Notes: generated by a model not told the origin, from the sequence alone. Shown: positions 41,298 to 50,407, counted from the first letter of the stretch. The stretch is DNA of 64,000 nt from Lachnospiraceae bacterium (GCA_910576125.1 CAJTHM010000024.1:1-64000); one strand, 5' to 3'. A program made the numbers and translations.

Positions 41298-42653
41298 ATG
41301 GATTTGAATATATTTGACTACATGCGCAGCAACGATATGGAAAAGGAGGCTCCGCTGGCTGCCAGGATGCGCCCCAGGACGCTGGATGAGGTAGCGGGGC
41401 AGGAGCACATCATCGGAAAGGACAAGCTGCTCTACCGGGCCATCAAAGCGGACAAAATCAGTTCCGTCATCTTCTACGGGCCTCCCGGCACGGGAAAGAC
41501 CACGCTGGCCAAGGTAATCGCCAGCACTACCAGCGCCGAATTCACCCAGATCAACGCCACTGTGGCCGGCAAGAAAGACATGGAGGAAGTAGTGGCAAAG
41601 GCCAAAGAGATACAGGGGATGTACGGAAAGCGCACCATCCTCTTTATCGATGAGATACACCGCTTCAACAAGGCCCAGCAGGATTATCTGCTGCCCTTCG
41701 TGGAAGACGGAACCGTGATATTGATTGGCGCCACCACGGAGAACCCTTACTTCGAGGTGAACGGCGCTCTGCTGTCCCGCTCCATCATTTTTGAGCTGAA
41801 GCCCATTCCCATGGAGGCTGTGCGGGAGCTTCTGAAAAAAGCCGTCTACGATACGGAGAGGGGCATGGGCGCTTATGAGGCGGTAATCGACGAGGACGCT
41901 CTGGATTTCCTGGCGGACATTTCCGGCGGGGATGCCAGACATGCCCTGAACGCCATCGAACTGGGCATCATGAGTACGGGCCGCGGCGATGACGGAAAGA
42001 TACATATCACTTTGGATGTAGCCCAGGAGTGCATCCAGAAGAGGGCGGCGCGGTACGACAAGTCCGGCGACAACCATTATGATACCATTTCCGCGTTCAT
42101 CAAGAGCATGAGAGGGTCTGACCCGGACGCCGCGGTCTACTATCTTGCCAGGATGCTCTATGCGGGAGAAAATGTGGCGTTCGTGGCCAGACGGATCATG
42201 ATATGCGCAGCGGAGGACGTGGGGAACGCGGATCCGCAGGCGCTGGTGGTAGCCACCAATGCCTCCCTTGCGGTAGAGCGCATCGGCATGCCGGAGGCCC
42301 AGATTATCCTGGCCCAGGCCGCGGCCTATGTGGCCAGCGCGCCCAAGAGCAATTCGTCCAGCGAGGCCGTCTTCAGAGCGATGGAGGAAGTAGGCCGGAC
42401 AGGGAATCTGCCGATCCCCACCCACCTGCAGGATGCCCATTACAAGGGAGCGGCGAAGCTGGGCCGGGGGACAGGCTATAAATATGCCCATGACTATCCC
42501 AATCATTACGTGAAGCAGCAATATCTTCCCTATGAGCTGGACGGAAAAGAGTTCTACAGGCCCAGCGGAAACGGCTATGAGGCGAAGATACGGGAGCACA
42601 TGCAAAGAATCAAAAAAGAGGAAAACGAAAGACAGAAGACACAGAACGCATGA
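41298..42653 (+). CDS. rarA: Replication-associated recombination protein A (AAA+)
   Basis: 451 residues, ATG 41298. AAA+ motifs GPPGTGKTT and ILFIDEIHRFNKAQQDYLLP, sensor ATTENPYFEVNGALLSRS, then the tetramerisation domain (MRGSDPDAAVYYLARML, AEDVGNADPQALVVA) and the RarA C-terminus (YKYAHDYPNHYVKQQYLP). Acts at stalled forks. Whole length and no degeneration. No clear ribosome binding site stronger than GGAGACGG upstream. Confidence 0.95.
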   Translation: MDLNIFDYMRSNDMEKEAPLAARMRPRTLDEVAGQEHIIGKDKLLYRAIKADKISSVIFYGPPGTGKTTLAKVIASTTSAEFTQINATVAGKKDMEEVVAKAKEIQGMYGKRTILFIDEIHRFNKAQQDYLLPFVEDGTVILIGATTENPYFEVNGALLSRSIIFELKPIPMEAVRELLKKAVYDTERGMGAYEAVIDEDALDFLADISGGDARHALNAIELGIMSTGRGDDGKIHITLDVAQECIQKRAARYDKSGDNHYDTISAFIKSMRGSDPDAAVYYLARMLYAGENVAFVARRIMICAAEDVGNADPQALVVATNASLAVERIGMPEAQIILAQAAAYVASAPKSNSSSEAVFRAMEEVGRTGNLPIPTHLQDAHYKGAAKLGRGTGYKYAHDYPNHYVKQQYLPYELDGKEFYRPSGNGYEAKIREHMQRIKKEENERQKTQNA

Positions 42654-42658
42654 AAGAA

Positions 42659-42695
42659 AAGGTGCGGCATCCTCATTCAGAGGAAACTGCACCTT
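42659..42695 (+). terminator. Imperfect hairpin after rarA
   Basis: AAGGTGCGGCATCCTC (42659-42674) pairs with GAGGAAACTGCACCTT (42680-42695) except for a small central mismatch. No T-run, so termination may be weak. Confidence 0.45.
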
Positions 42696-42725
42696 CTGTG
42701 AAGAACATGACAGATTATCAGATAT

Positions 42726-42789
42726 ACTACATAACGCCAGAATTTACCGTATTGCCTTGGTTAAACGTATATGGCTGGCGTTATGTAGT
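42726..42789. repeat. 15-bp perfect inverted repeat around a 34-bp core
   Basis: ACTACATAACGCCAG (42726-42740) and CTGGCGTTATGTAGT (42775-42789) are exact reverse complements and flank 34 bp of AT-rich sequence without coding potential. It lies between convergent genes (rarA and the DUF4364 gene). May be a short palindromic repeat unit, a miniature element or a recombination site; there is no T-run for a terminator. Confidence 0.6.
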
Positions 42790-42872
42790 CAGGTTACTCG
42801 GAAATTTTAACTGTTAAGCAGTACAAATCAAGTATAGCATGGTTCAGAGGTAATGTCCATTCGGATTCCGTT

Positions 42873-43391
42873 TCAAAAAAGCTCCCCCACCAGATACTGG
42901 TATATCTCCTGGTTCTTTTCCTGCCATTTATTACAGATGTTCTCGGCAATTTCCTCCGTGGGGACAGATATCCGGATGTCCACCAGGTTGATGTCCCTGT
43001 CCTTTGCCACCAGATGGGCCTCGTATCCCCCGGCTCTGGCAGTGTAATAATAATCTCCCAGCACGGAAACCTCATTGCGGAGCACATACTCGTTTTCCCG
43101 GAAGTAGTCATCGATATCCTGTTTGATACTGTAATTAATCAGGTTCCGGAAAAAGTTCAGCGTCTCCCGCCCCTCCGCCGTGATGGACAGATGGGTGCGG
43201 TTGCGGATGGTCTCCTGGGAAATCATATGGGCCTCGGTGAGCGCATTGATGACCTGCTGGAGGGTCAGATAGTTCGTATATTCCTTTTCCAGGATATAAT
43301 CGCTGACCTGCGCGTTGGTCAAAGGGAAATTGACCCGGTTCAGCATGTATAGCACGATTAACTTATACAGAGTCAGTGGATCCTGTAGCAT
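42873..43391 (-). CDS. DUF4364 winged-helix protein
   Basis: Start 43391 (MLQDPLTLYKLIVLYMLNRV) with AAGGAAGCGGG upstream on the minus strand; an alternative start at 43409 is possible. 172 residues, family blocks FPLTNAQVSDYILEKEYTNY, TLQQVINALTEAHMI and DIDDYFRENEYVLRNE. Clostridial protein with a MarR/PadR-like N-terminal fold and unknown target. Follows the malic-enzyme gene after 57 bp in the same orientation, with a putative shared transcript. Confidence 0.8.
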   Translation of the reverse strand: MLQDPLTLYKLIVLYMLNRVNFPLTNAQVSDYILEKEYTNYLTLQQVINALTEAHMISQETIRNRTHLSITAEGRETLNFFRNLINYSIKQDIDDYFRENEYVLRNEVSVLGDYYYTARAGGYEAHLVAKDRDINLVDIRISVPTEEIAENICNKWQEKNQEIYQYLVGELF

Positions 43392-43447
43392 TTTCCCGCT
43401 TCCTTTCATTCAGCTTTTAAACAACCCGGAATCTGTATGTACTGGGC

Positions 43448-44602
43448 TCAGTCCCGGATGTGGGACTTCACGGCCTCCGCCACCAGCTCCGCCACTTTCG
43501 GATTGAAAGCCTCCGGCATGATATTGTCTTCACTAAGCTCGCTTTCAGGCACAAGTCCGGCAATGGCCTCCGCGGCTGCCAGCTTCATCTCTTCCGTAAT
43601 CTGCGCCGCGCGGCCCTCCAGCGCGCCCTTGAAGATGCCAGGGAACGCCACCACATTGTTCACCTGGTTGGGGAAATCGCTGCGGCCCGTACCCACCACC
43701 CGGGCACCGGCAGCCCTGGCGATATCCGGCATGATTTCCGGCACCGGGTTAGCCATGGCAAACAGGATGGCATCGTGGTTCATGGCGCTTACCATTTCCG
43801 CTGTGACGATATTGGGGGCGGATACCCCTACGAAGATATCGGCTCCTCTCAGGGCATCTGCCAGAGTGCCCGTCTCGCCTGTCAGGTTGGTGACCTCTGT
43901 CATTTTCCGCTGCATCCAGTTCAGGCCCTCCGTGGATTTGGAGAGGATGCCCGCCTTGTCGCACATCAGGATATTGGGGAAACCATAGGTCAAAAGCAGC
44001 CTGGTGATGGCCACGCCGGCGCTTCCGGCCCCATTTACCACGACACGGCAATCCTCTTTCTTTTTGCCCACGACCTTTAACGCGTTGATGATGCCGGCCA
44101 GCACCACGATGGCAGTGCCGTGCTGATCGTCATGGAAGACCGGGATGTCCAGCGCCGCTTTCAGCCGCTCCTCAATCTCAAAGCACCTGGGAGCGCTGAT
44201 ATCCTCCAGATTGATGCCTCCAAAGGCGGGGGCAAGCCATGTGACGGCCTTGATAATCTCCTCCGTGTCCTGCGTGTCCAGACAGATGGGCACCGCGTTG
44301 ACACCGCCGAATTCCTTGAAGAGAACGGCTTTTCCCTCCATGACGGGCATGGCGGCATGGGGACCGATGTTGCCCAGCCCCAGGACGGCGCTTCCGTCGG
44401 AGACCACAGCCACAGTATTGGCTTTCATGGTATATTTATAGGCGTTCTCCTTGTCCTCGGCGATAATCTTACAGGGCTCTGCCACGCCGGGAGTGTATGC
44501 GATGGAGAGATCCTCCCTGGATTTCACCGGGGCCTTGGATACGATTTCAAGCTTGCCGTTCCACTGTTCATGCATCATAAGAGCCTTTTCGTTGTTCGTC
44601 AT
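43448..44602 (-). CDS. NAD(P)-dependent malic enzyme
   Basis: 384 residues, start 44602 with AAAAGAGGTAGAATC upstream on the minus strand. Short bacterial form: SIAYTPGVAEPC, metal/substrate block FEIEERLKAALDIPVFHDDQHGTA (cited by its core DIPVFHDDQHGTAIV), nucleotide fold VVVNGAGSAGVAI and the C-terminal VVAFPGIFKGAL. It oxidatively decarboxylates malate to pyruvate, linking organic acids and NAD(P)H. Whether it prefers NAD or NADP cannot be fixed by sight. Confidence 0.92.
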   Translation of the reverse strand: MTNNEKALMMHEQWNGKLEIVSKAPVKSREDLSIAYTPGVAEPCKIIAEDKENAYKYTMKANTVAVVSDGSAVLGLGNIGPHAAMPVMEGKAVLFKEFGGVNAVPICLDTQDTEEIIKAVTWLAPAFGGINLEDISAPRCFEIEERLKAALDIPVFHDDQHGTAIVVLAGIINALKVVGKKKEDCRVVVNGAGSAGVAITRLLLTYGFPNILMCDKAGILSKSTEGLNWMQRKMTEVTNLTGETGTLADALRGADIFVGVSAPNIVTAEMVSAMNHDAILFAMANPVPEIMPDIARAAGARVVGTGRSDFPNQVNNVVAFPGIFKGALEGRAAQITEEMKLAAAEAIAGLVPESELSEDNIMPEAFNPKVAELVAEAVKSHIRD

Positions 44603-44950
44603 GATTCTACCTCTTTTCCTGCTGTTTTATAAACCGGCATGGGCTGCCAGTGTTTTTCCCGGACAATGCCCGCTTGCCTGAAGATGCAACCGGACTACCA
44701 GTATCATATAATAGTTTGCGGTCTTTCGCAAGTTTTTTATAAAATAAGACATTTTTGTCATAATTATAAATTGGGGGTTCCTATTTTTGGAAAAGTGTAT
44801 TATAATAGGAACATAAAGTATGGGTTCGACCATACGGATCAAGGCTGCACATCAATGACTGATCTGGCTGTGCCCCCCTTTTATCTATGACAATAGAATG
44901 AATCAGGTGTTTTTCTGTTGTCTTGCGACAATTAAAATCAGGAGGAATCT
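44603..44950 (+). promoter_or_regulatory. rho upstream region with promoter and structured leader
   Basis: TATAAT at about 44801-44806 lies within GTTCCTAT ... ATAGGAAC (44777-44784 and 44807-44814), an 8-bp inverted repeat overlapping the promoter. The 130-bp leader before rho contains further short pairings (GCACA/TGTGC around 44846-44873, followed by a C and T run). rho genes are commonly autoregulated by Rho-dependent attenuation in their leader (known from E. coli); this leader is a candidate. Ribosome binding site CAGGAGGAATCT for rho at 44939-44950. The other half, 44603-44760, shows nothing recognisable. Confidence 0.5.
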
Positions 44951-46642
44951 ATGAAAGAAAAGTATGAATCACTGGCACTTGTACAGTTAAGGGAGCTCGC
45001 GAAAGTACGCGGGCTTAAAGGTACATCTTCCATGAAAAAAGCCGATTTGGTGGAGGCCATGCTGGCTGAGGACGAACGGCAGAAGAAGCAGGAGACAGAA
45101 AATGCCCCGAAACGCGAGGCGGCACAGCAGAAAGAGGAGAGCGCTCCAAAGACGGTACAGCCAAAAGCGGAGAGTGCCCCAAAGCGTGAGGCGGCGCAGC
45201 AGAGCAATGAAAGCGCCCCGGAATCTTCGCGCAAGAAGAATATTGTGACCAATAAGCGCCCGGCCTCCTCCCAGCAGAGGAATCTCCGCGCACAGAAAAC
45301 AGTGATGGATGAGAGCAGTTACAAGGCGGAGCCCGCTGCAGCGGCAGAGAGTCCCAGAAAAGCGGACGAGCCTCTTAAGGCAGCGGAACAACCGGCAGCG
45401 CCTCAGAGCGCGCCCGCGGCCCCGGCAGCTCAGAATAATACAGCCGCACCCACAGCACAGCGTACTCCCCGCTCCACGGAGGTCTATGATGAGAAGACAT
45501 ACCCCAAGGAGCTCGACAGCGGCGAGGAGGCCAGCGGCATCCTGGAGGTCATGCCTGACGGCTACGGTTTCATCCGCTGCGAGAATTACCTGCCCGGAGA
45601 GAATGACGTCTATGTGGCCCCCAGCCAGATACGCCGTTTCGGATTAAAGACCGGCGATATCCTGCGGGGCAACAAGCGCATCAAGACCCAGCAGGAGAAG
45701 TTCAGCGCATTGCTGTTCATCCGGACCATCAATGGCTATACCATCGAAGAGGCTTCCAAGCGTAAGGCCTTTGAGGATATGACGCCTATCTTTCCCGATG
45801 AGCGCATCAAACTGGAGACTCCGGGCTGCAGTGTGGCCATGAGGGTCATGGATCTGGTCAGCCCTATCGGCAGAGGACAGCGCGGTATGATCGTGTCACC
45901 GCCCAAGGCCGGCAAGACCACCCTGCTGAAAGAGGTGGCGAAGTCTATCCTGCGCACAAATCCGGATGTGCATATGCTGATACTGCTGATAGATGAGCGT
46001 CCCGAGGAAGTGACGGATGTGAAAGAAGCCATCATCGGCACCAATGTGGAGGTCATTTATTCCACTTTCGATGAGCTTCCGGAGCATCACAAGAGAGTGT
46101 CCGAAATGGTCATCGAGCGCGCAAAACGCCTGGTGGAACATAAGAAAGATGTCATTATCCTGCTGGACAGCATCACCCGTCTGGCGAGAGCCTACAATCT
46201 GGTAGTGCCTCCCAGCGGACGTACCCTTTCCGGCGGTCTGGATCCCGCGGCGCTCCATATGCCTAAACGGTTCTTCGGAGCGGCGCGAAACATGCGAGGC
46301 GGCGGAAGCCTGACCATCCTTGCCACGGCTTTGGTGGACACCGGCAGCAAGATGGACGATGTGATATATGAGGAATTCAAGAGTACAGGCAACATGGAGA
46401 TGATTCTGGACCGGAAACTGTCCGAGAAGCGCATCTTCCCGGCTATCGACCTGGCGAAGTCCGGCACCCGGAGAGAAGACCTGCTTCTGAGCAGCGAAGA
46501 ACTGGATGCCATCAACATCATGCGCAGAGCTCTGAACGGCCTGAAATCCGATGAGGCCACGGACCGCATTCTGGACATGTTCGCGCGGACGAGAAACAAC
46601 AACGAATTTGTCCAAATGGTAAAAAGAAACAAATTTATTTAA
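44951..46642 (+). CDS. rho: Transcription termination factor Rho with disordered N-terminal insertion
   Basis: 563 residues against about 420 for minimal Rho. Residues 1-45 are the Rho_N helical domain (LALVQLRELAKVRGLKGTSS), then about 140 residues of Ala/Glu/Lys/Pro/Gln low complexity in which APKREAAQQ is repeated, then the RNA-binding cold-shock-like domain (ILEVMPDGYGFIRCENYLPG) and the ATPase: Walker A SPPKAGKTT (about 316-324), Walker B VIILLDSITRLARAYN, Q/R loops and GGLDPAALHMPKRFFGAARN. All catalytic parts are intact. The insertion may affect RNA loading or condensate formation, as reported for Rho of some Bacteroides. Confidence 0.95.
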   Translation: MKEKYESLALVQLRELAKVRGLKGTSSMKKADLVEAMLAEDERQKKQETENAPKREAAQQKEESAPKTVQPKAESAPKREAAQQSNESAPESSRKKNIVTNKRPASSQQRNLRAQKTVMDESSYKAEPAAAAESPRKADEPLKAAEQPAAPQSAPAAPAAQNNTAAPTAQRTPRSTEVYDEKTYPKELDSGEEASGILEVMPDGYGFIRCENYLPGENDVYVAPSQIRRFGLKTGDILRGNKRIKTQQEKFSALLFIRTINGYTIEEASKRKAFEDMTPIFPDERIKLETPGCSVAMRVMDLVSPIGRGQRGMIVSPPKAGKTTLLKEVAKSILRTNPDVHMLILLIDERPEEVTDVKEAIIGTNVEVIYSTFDELPEHHKRVSEMVIERAKRLVEHKKDVIILLDSITRLARAYNLVVPPSGRTLSGGLDPAALHMPKRFFGAARNMRGGGSLTILATALVDTGSKMDDVIYEEFKSTGNMEMILDRKLSEKRIFPAIDLAKSGTRREDLLLSSEELDAINIMRRALNGLKSDEATDRILDMFARTRNNNEFVQMVKRNKFI

Positions 46643-46650
46643 AATAGGAC

Positions 46651-46679
46651 TTGCAACTCCATACTCTATATGCTACAAT
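46651..46679 (+). promoter_or_regulatory. Promoter for rpmE
   Basis: TTGCAA (46651-46656), 17 bp, TACAAT (46674-46679), located just after rho and about 135 bp ahead of rpmE. The untranslated leader includes the palindromic word CATTCCAATGGAAG (46744-46757). Confidence 0.7.
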
Positions 46680-46811
46680 AATAGCGCTGTTTGTGGTTCC
46701 ATAAGCAGTGCGGATGTGAACAGGGAATAATATGGAAGAGAAGCATTCCAATGGAAGAATCTTTCCAATGAAGTTTCGCAGCTGCGAATCTATTATAAAG
46801 AGGTGAATGAG

Positions 46812-47012
46812 ATGAAGGAAGGAATCCATCCTAAGTACTATCAGGCAACCGTGACTTGTAACTGCGGCAACACTTTTGTGACCGGCTCCACGAAGCCCGA
46901 GATTCATGTAGAAGTTTGCTCCAAATGCCATCCGTTCTACACTGGCCAGCAGAAAATGACCAGAGCTGACGGACGTATTGAGAAGTTCAATAGGAAGTAT
47001 GGCGTAAAATAG
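46812..47012 (+). CDS. rpmE: 50S ribosomal protein L31 (zinc form)
   Basis: Start ATG 46812 with AAAGAGGTGAATGAG upstream; 66 residues. MKEGIHPKYYQATVTCNCGN, then CSKCHPFYTGQQK and the end GRIEKFNRKYGV. The cysteines CNCG and CSKC show that it is the zinc-binding (C+) type L31, which in Bacillus is replaced by the C- form under zinc shortage. Followed by a strong terminator. Confidence 0.95.
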   Translation: MKEGIHPKYYQATVTCNCGNTFVTGSTKPEIHVEVCSKCHPFYTGQQKMTRADGRIEKFNRKYGVK

Positions 47013-47023
47013 GAATCGCAGGA

Positions 47024-47055
47024 AAGGTTGAGGTGATTGCATCTCAACCTTTTTT
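47024..47055 (+). terminator. Terminator of rpmE
   Basis: AAGGTTGAG (47024-47032) / CTCAACCTT (47043-47051), loop 10 nt, then TTTTTT (47050-47055). Confidence 0.9.
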
Positions 47056-47202
47056 ACACCGATGTTCAAAGCAGCTTTAGCTGACGGCTTTTGATAAAGG
47101 GCCGGAGCTAAAGCTATTTGACATGGAATTGAGGAATCGCATTCGAATTGAAGAAATGCAAAATGCATTTGCGTGGAGAAATGCGCTCATTGGAGGAAGA
47201 GT

Positions 47203-48168
47203 ATGGCATCAAAAAGAATTTGCCGCTATTCCGGCATCGGCGGGCAGGCCGTGCTGGAGGGCATTATGATGAAAAATAAAGAAAAATACGCCGTGGCCGT
47301 GAGACGTCCCGACGGGGGCGTATCCGTGGAAGTGGATAATTATCCGGGAATCCTGAAAGGCAGCAAGATAAAGGAGATTCCGTTCATCAGGGGAATCTTC
47401 AATTTCATAGATTCGCTGGCGCTGGGCATGAAATGCCTGAACTTCTCAGCCTCCTTTTATGAGGAGGAAGAAGGCGGGGAGCAGAAACCGAAGAACGAGA
47501 CCGGGGAAAAGCTGCTTTCTGTTTTGGTCACCTGTTTTGCCGTAGTGCTGGCTCTGGGGATTTTCGTAGTGCTTCCTTACTACCTGACCTCTCTGCTGAA
47601 GAGTTCCCTGCGGAACCAGTCCCTGATGGCCATCATCGAGGGCGTGATGCGCATCCTGATTTTTATCCTGTATGTGGGCGGCATCAGCCTTATGAAAGAT
47701 ATCAGGAGGCTATACCGTTACCATGGGGCAGAGCATAAATGCATCAACTGTATTGAGAGAGGCCGTCCGCTGACTGTGCCGAACGTGATGAGGAGTTCAA
47801 GGCTCCACAGAAGATGCGGCACCAGCTTTATCTTTTTTGTGTTTCTGGTGAGCATTATATTGTTTTTCTTTATCAGGGTGGAGAATCCTGTGGCCAGAGT
47901 GGGGATTCGGATTCTGCTGATGCCTGTGGTGGCCGGGATTTCCTATGAAATCATCCGTCTGGCCGGGCGCAGCAACAATATCCTGATACAGATTATATCC
48001 GCGCCCGGGATGGCAATCCAGCGCATGACCACCAAGGAGCCGGATGAGAGCATGGCAGAGGTGGCGATTGCGGCGGTAGAGGCCGTGTTCGACTGGAAAC
48101 AATATCTGAAAGATAATTTCGGATATGAGACAGAGGATCCTGACACAGAGGAGCAGGCCGACGCATGA
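47203..48168 (+). CDS. DUF1385 membrane protein (YqhQ family)
   Basis: The start ATG 47203 is supported by TGGAGGAAGAG just upstream; the longer frame from 47173 is less likely. 321 residues. Starts with the family signature GIGGQAVLEGIMMKN, then PFIRGIFNFIDSLALGMKCL, four to five transmembrane helices and YHGAEHKCINCIERG and LHRRCGTSFIFFVFLV. Universally present in this operon place in Clostridia, between rpmE and prmC. Its stop overlaps prmC by 4 bp. Role not established. Confidence 0.9.
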   Translation: MASKRICRYSGIGGQAVLEGIMMKNKEKYAVAVRRPDGGVSVEVDNYPGILKGSKIKEIPFIRGIFNFIDSLALGMKCLNFSASFYEEEEGGEQKPKNETGEKLLSVLVTCFAVVLALGIFVVLPYYLTSLLKSSLRNQSLMAIIEGVMRILIFILYVGGISLMKDIRRLYRYHGAEHKCINCIERGRPLTVPNVMRSSRLHRRCGTSFIFFVFLVSIILFFFIRVENPVARVGIRILLMPVVAGISYEIIRLAGRSNNILIQIISAPGMAIQRMTTKEPDESMAEVAIAAVEAVFDWKQYLKDNFGYETEDPDTEEQADA

Positions 48169-49088
48169 TAAGTGAAGAAAAGCATTCGTACGAGGAATTG
48201 TACCGCCTAGGAAAAGGCGAGCTGGAATCTGCGGGAATTTCCGAGGCGGAGCTGGATGCCAGACTGCTGCTGGAGCATGTCTGTGGGACGAACAGGAACG
48301 ATCTGCTGGTGCATGGGGACAGAGAAGTGGCCGCAGCGGAGCAAAATGTTTACGAAAGGCTGCTTGCCGGACGTAAGGAACGGATACCTCTGCAGCAGCT
48401 CACGGGCAGGCAGGAGTTCATGGGACTGGAATTCGCGGTGAATGAGCATGTGCTGATTCCCAGGCAGGATACGGAGATTCTGGTGGAGGAAGTGCTTCGC
48501 AATCTGTACGACGGTATGCGTATATTGGATCTGTGCACGGGGTCTGGCTGTATTTTGATAAGTCTTCTGCATTATTCCAATGATTGCGAGGGTGTGGGGA
48601 CGGACATCTCTGCGGAGGCCCTGGATGTGGCCAGGCAGAATGCACAGAAGCTGTTGGGCATACAGGCCGGAGCAGGTGATGCTCTGACATTCCATGGCAC
48701 AGAGGAGAGCGCGGAAAACCGGGATGGGAGAATTTCTTTTATACAGGGTGATTTGTTTGAAAAGGTGGAAGGAAAGTTTGACATCATTGTGTCAAATCCA
48801 CCCTATATCTGCAGGAATGTCATCGAGACCCTGATGCCGGAAGTGCGGGAGCATGAGCCTTTGCTTGCGCTGGATGGCGGAGAGGATGGCATTTCTTTCT
48901 ATCGCAGGATAATGGAGGAATGCGGCTCATATCTGTGCGGGGGCGGAATGCTTTTTCTGGAGATAGGGTACGATCAGGCCGCAGATGTCAGGAAACTGAT
49001 GGAAGATGCAGGATTCCTGGAGGTAAGTGTAGTAAAGGACTATGGAGGACAAGACCGGGTGGTCTATGGGACAAAACCATTTGCCTGA
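48165..49088 (+). CDS. prmC: Release factor glutamine methyltransferase PrmC
   Basis: 307 residues, ATG 48165 inside the previous stop. N-terminal helical domain, substrate-binding FMGLEFAVNEHVLIPRQDTE (core LIPRQDTE), SAM motif ILDLCTGSGCILISL and the catalytic NPPY at residues 211-214. It methylates the glutamine of the GGQ motif of RF1/RF2. The RF1 gene follows 134 bp downstream, the normal order of partner genes being inverted relative to E. coli. Intact. Confidence 0.95.
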   Translation: MISEEKHSYEELYRLGKGELESAGISEAELDARLLLEHVCGTNRNDLLVHGDREVAAAEQNVYERLLAGRKERIPLQQLTGRQEFMGLEFAVNEHVLIPRQDTEILVEEVLRNLYDGMRILDLCTGSGCILISLLHYSNDCEGVGTDISAEALDVARQNAQKLLGIQAGAGDALTFHGTEESAENRDGRISFIQGDLFEKVEGKFDIIVSNPPYICRNVIETLMPEVREHEPLLALDGGEDGISFYRRIMEECGSYLCGGGMLFLEIGYDQAADVRKLMEDAGFLEVSVVKDYGGQDRVVYGTKPFA

Positions 49089-49222
49089 CAGAATTGCCTT
49101 TGAAAAGCAGGGCCTTTGAAATAAGCGGCATTTGTGGCACGGAATGGCGAATAGTGAATGGAAGAAGAACTTTCCATGGAAGATTTGCGACAGGCCGCGG
49201 CAGCGGCAGAATGTGAGGATAT

Positions 49223-50299
49223 ATGTTTGACAAGTTAGAGGATTTATTGATTCGGTTTGAAGAGATTTTGAGCGAACTCCATGAGCCTACGGTAACCTCC
49301 AATCAGGAGAGGTTCCGAAAGCTGATGAAAGAGCAGAGCGATTTGACTCCCATTGTTGACGCTTACACGGAATACAAGAAATGCAATCAGGAAATTGCGG
49401 ATTCTCTGGAATTGCTGGATGTGGAAAGCGATGAAGAGATGCGGGAGATGATAAAGGAGACCCTGAACGAGAACAGGAAGCGGGTGGAGACGCTGGAGCA
49501 GGAGCTGAAGATTCTGCTTCTTCCCAAAGACCCGAATGATGACAAGAATGTAATCGTGGAAATCCGCGCAGGCGCAGGCGGGGATGAGGCAGCCTTATTT
49601 GCGGCGGAAATCTATCGGATGTATGTGCACTACGCCGAGAGCCAGCGGTGGAAAGTGGAGACCCTGAATGTAGATGAAATCGGCATAGGCGGCATGAAAG
49701 AAGTGCAGTTCACCATTGACGGCCAGGGCGCTTATTCCAAGATGAAATATGAAAGCGGCGTGCACCGCGTACAGCGGGTGCCGGAGACGGAGAGCGGCGG
49801 ACGTATCCACACATCCACGATCAGCGTGGCCGTGATGCCGGAAGTGGATGAAGATATCGATATAGTCATTGATGAGAAAGATATCCGCATTGATGTAATG
49901 CGGGCATCCGGAAACGGCGGACAGTGTGTAAATACCACGGATTCCGCGGTGCGCCTGACACATTATCCTACGGGCATCGTGGTGTACAGCCAAACGGAAA
50001 AGTCCCAGCTGCAGAACAAGGCGAAAGCTTTCGCGCTGCTGAAAGCAAAGCTGTATGATATCGAGCAGCAGCAGCGCCATGACGCGGAGGCGGAACTGCG
50101 CCGCAGCCAGATAGGTACTGGAGACCGTTCCGAGAAGATTCGCACCTACAATTTCCCCCAGGGGCGCGTCACGGATCACCGCATCGGTCTGACGATTTAT
50201 AAGCTGGATAAAGTCATGAACGGAGACATTCAGGAAATCCTGGACGCCTGCATCGCGGCAGATCAGGCTGCTAAGCTGGTAAAAATGGGGGAAAACTAG
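49223..50299 (+). CDS. prfA: Peptide chain release factor 1
   Basis: 358 residues; ATG 49223 after GAGGATAT. GAGGDEAALFA, the region recognising stop codons with the RF1-type tripeptide area (VPETESGGRIHTSTISVAVM; core SGGRIHTST), the catalytic GGQ at residues 232-234 in ASGNGGQCVNTTDSA, and the C-terminal RSEKIRTYNFPQGRVTDHRI. Reads UAA/UAG. The 134-bp spacer before it contains the word CTTTCCATGGAAG (49169-49182). Confidence 0.95.
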   Translation: MFDKLEDLLIRFEEILSELHEPTVTSNQERFRKLMKEQSDLTPIVDAYTEYKKCNQEIADSLELLDVESDEEMREMIKETLNENRKRVETLEQELKILLLPKDPNDDKNVIVEIRAGAGGDEAALFAAEIYRMYVHYAESQRWKVETLNVDEIGIGGMKEVQFTIDGQGAYSKMKYESGVHRVQRVPETESGGRIHTSTISVAVMPEVDEDIDIVIDEKDIRIDVMRASGNGGQCVNTTDSAVRLTHYPTGIVVYSQTEKSQLQNKAKAFALLKAKLYDIEQQQRHDAEAELRRSQIGTGDRSEKIRTYNFPQGRVTDHRIGLTIYKLDKVMNGDIQEILDACIAADQAAKLVKMGEN

Positions 50300-50334
50300 A
50301 TAGAAAATGTAAAAATAACTATCAAATTTCACTA

Positions 50335-50388
50335 TTGATTTCCTGAAGGATTCTTGTATAATTATTCTCGACATATGGGTATACCCAT
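50335..50388 (+). promoter_or_regulatory. Promoter and 14-bp palindrome before the lipoprotein gene
   Basis: TTGATT (50335-50340), 16 bp, TATAAT (50357-50362). The 5' end of the expected transcript contains the perfect palindrome ATGGGTATACCCAT (50375-50388), a candidate repressor site placed between promoter and start codon. Confidence 0.65.
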
Positions 50389-50407
50389 TTGAAAGAGGAG
50401 GATAATC

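Noticed and set aside
41196..42692. 498-codon minus-strand ORF opposite rarA
   Set aside because: Complete overlap with a certain rarA gene, His/Leu-rich translation with no motif; an antisense shadow.
44815..44835. GGGTTCGA resembling a tRNA T-loop
   Set aside because: No acceptor, D or anticodon stems can be drawn around it.
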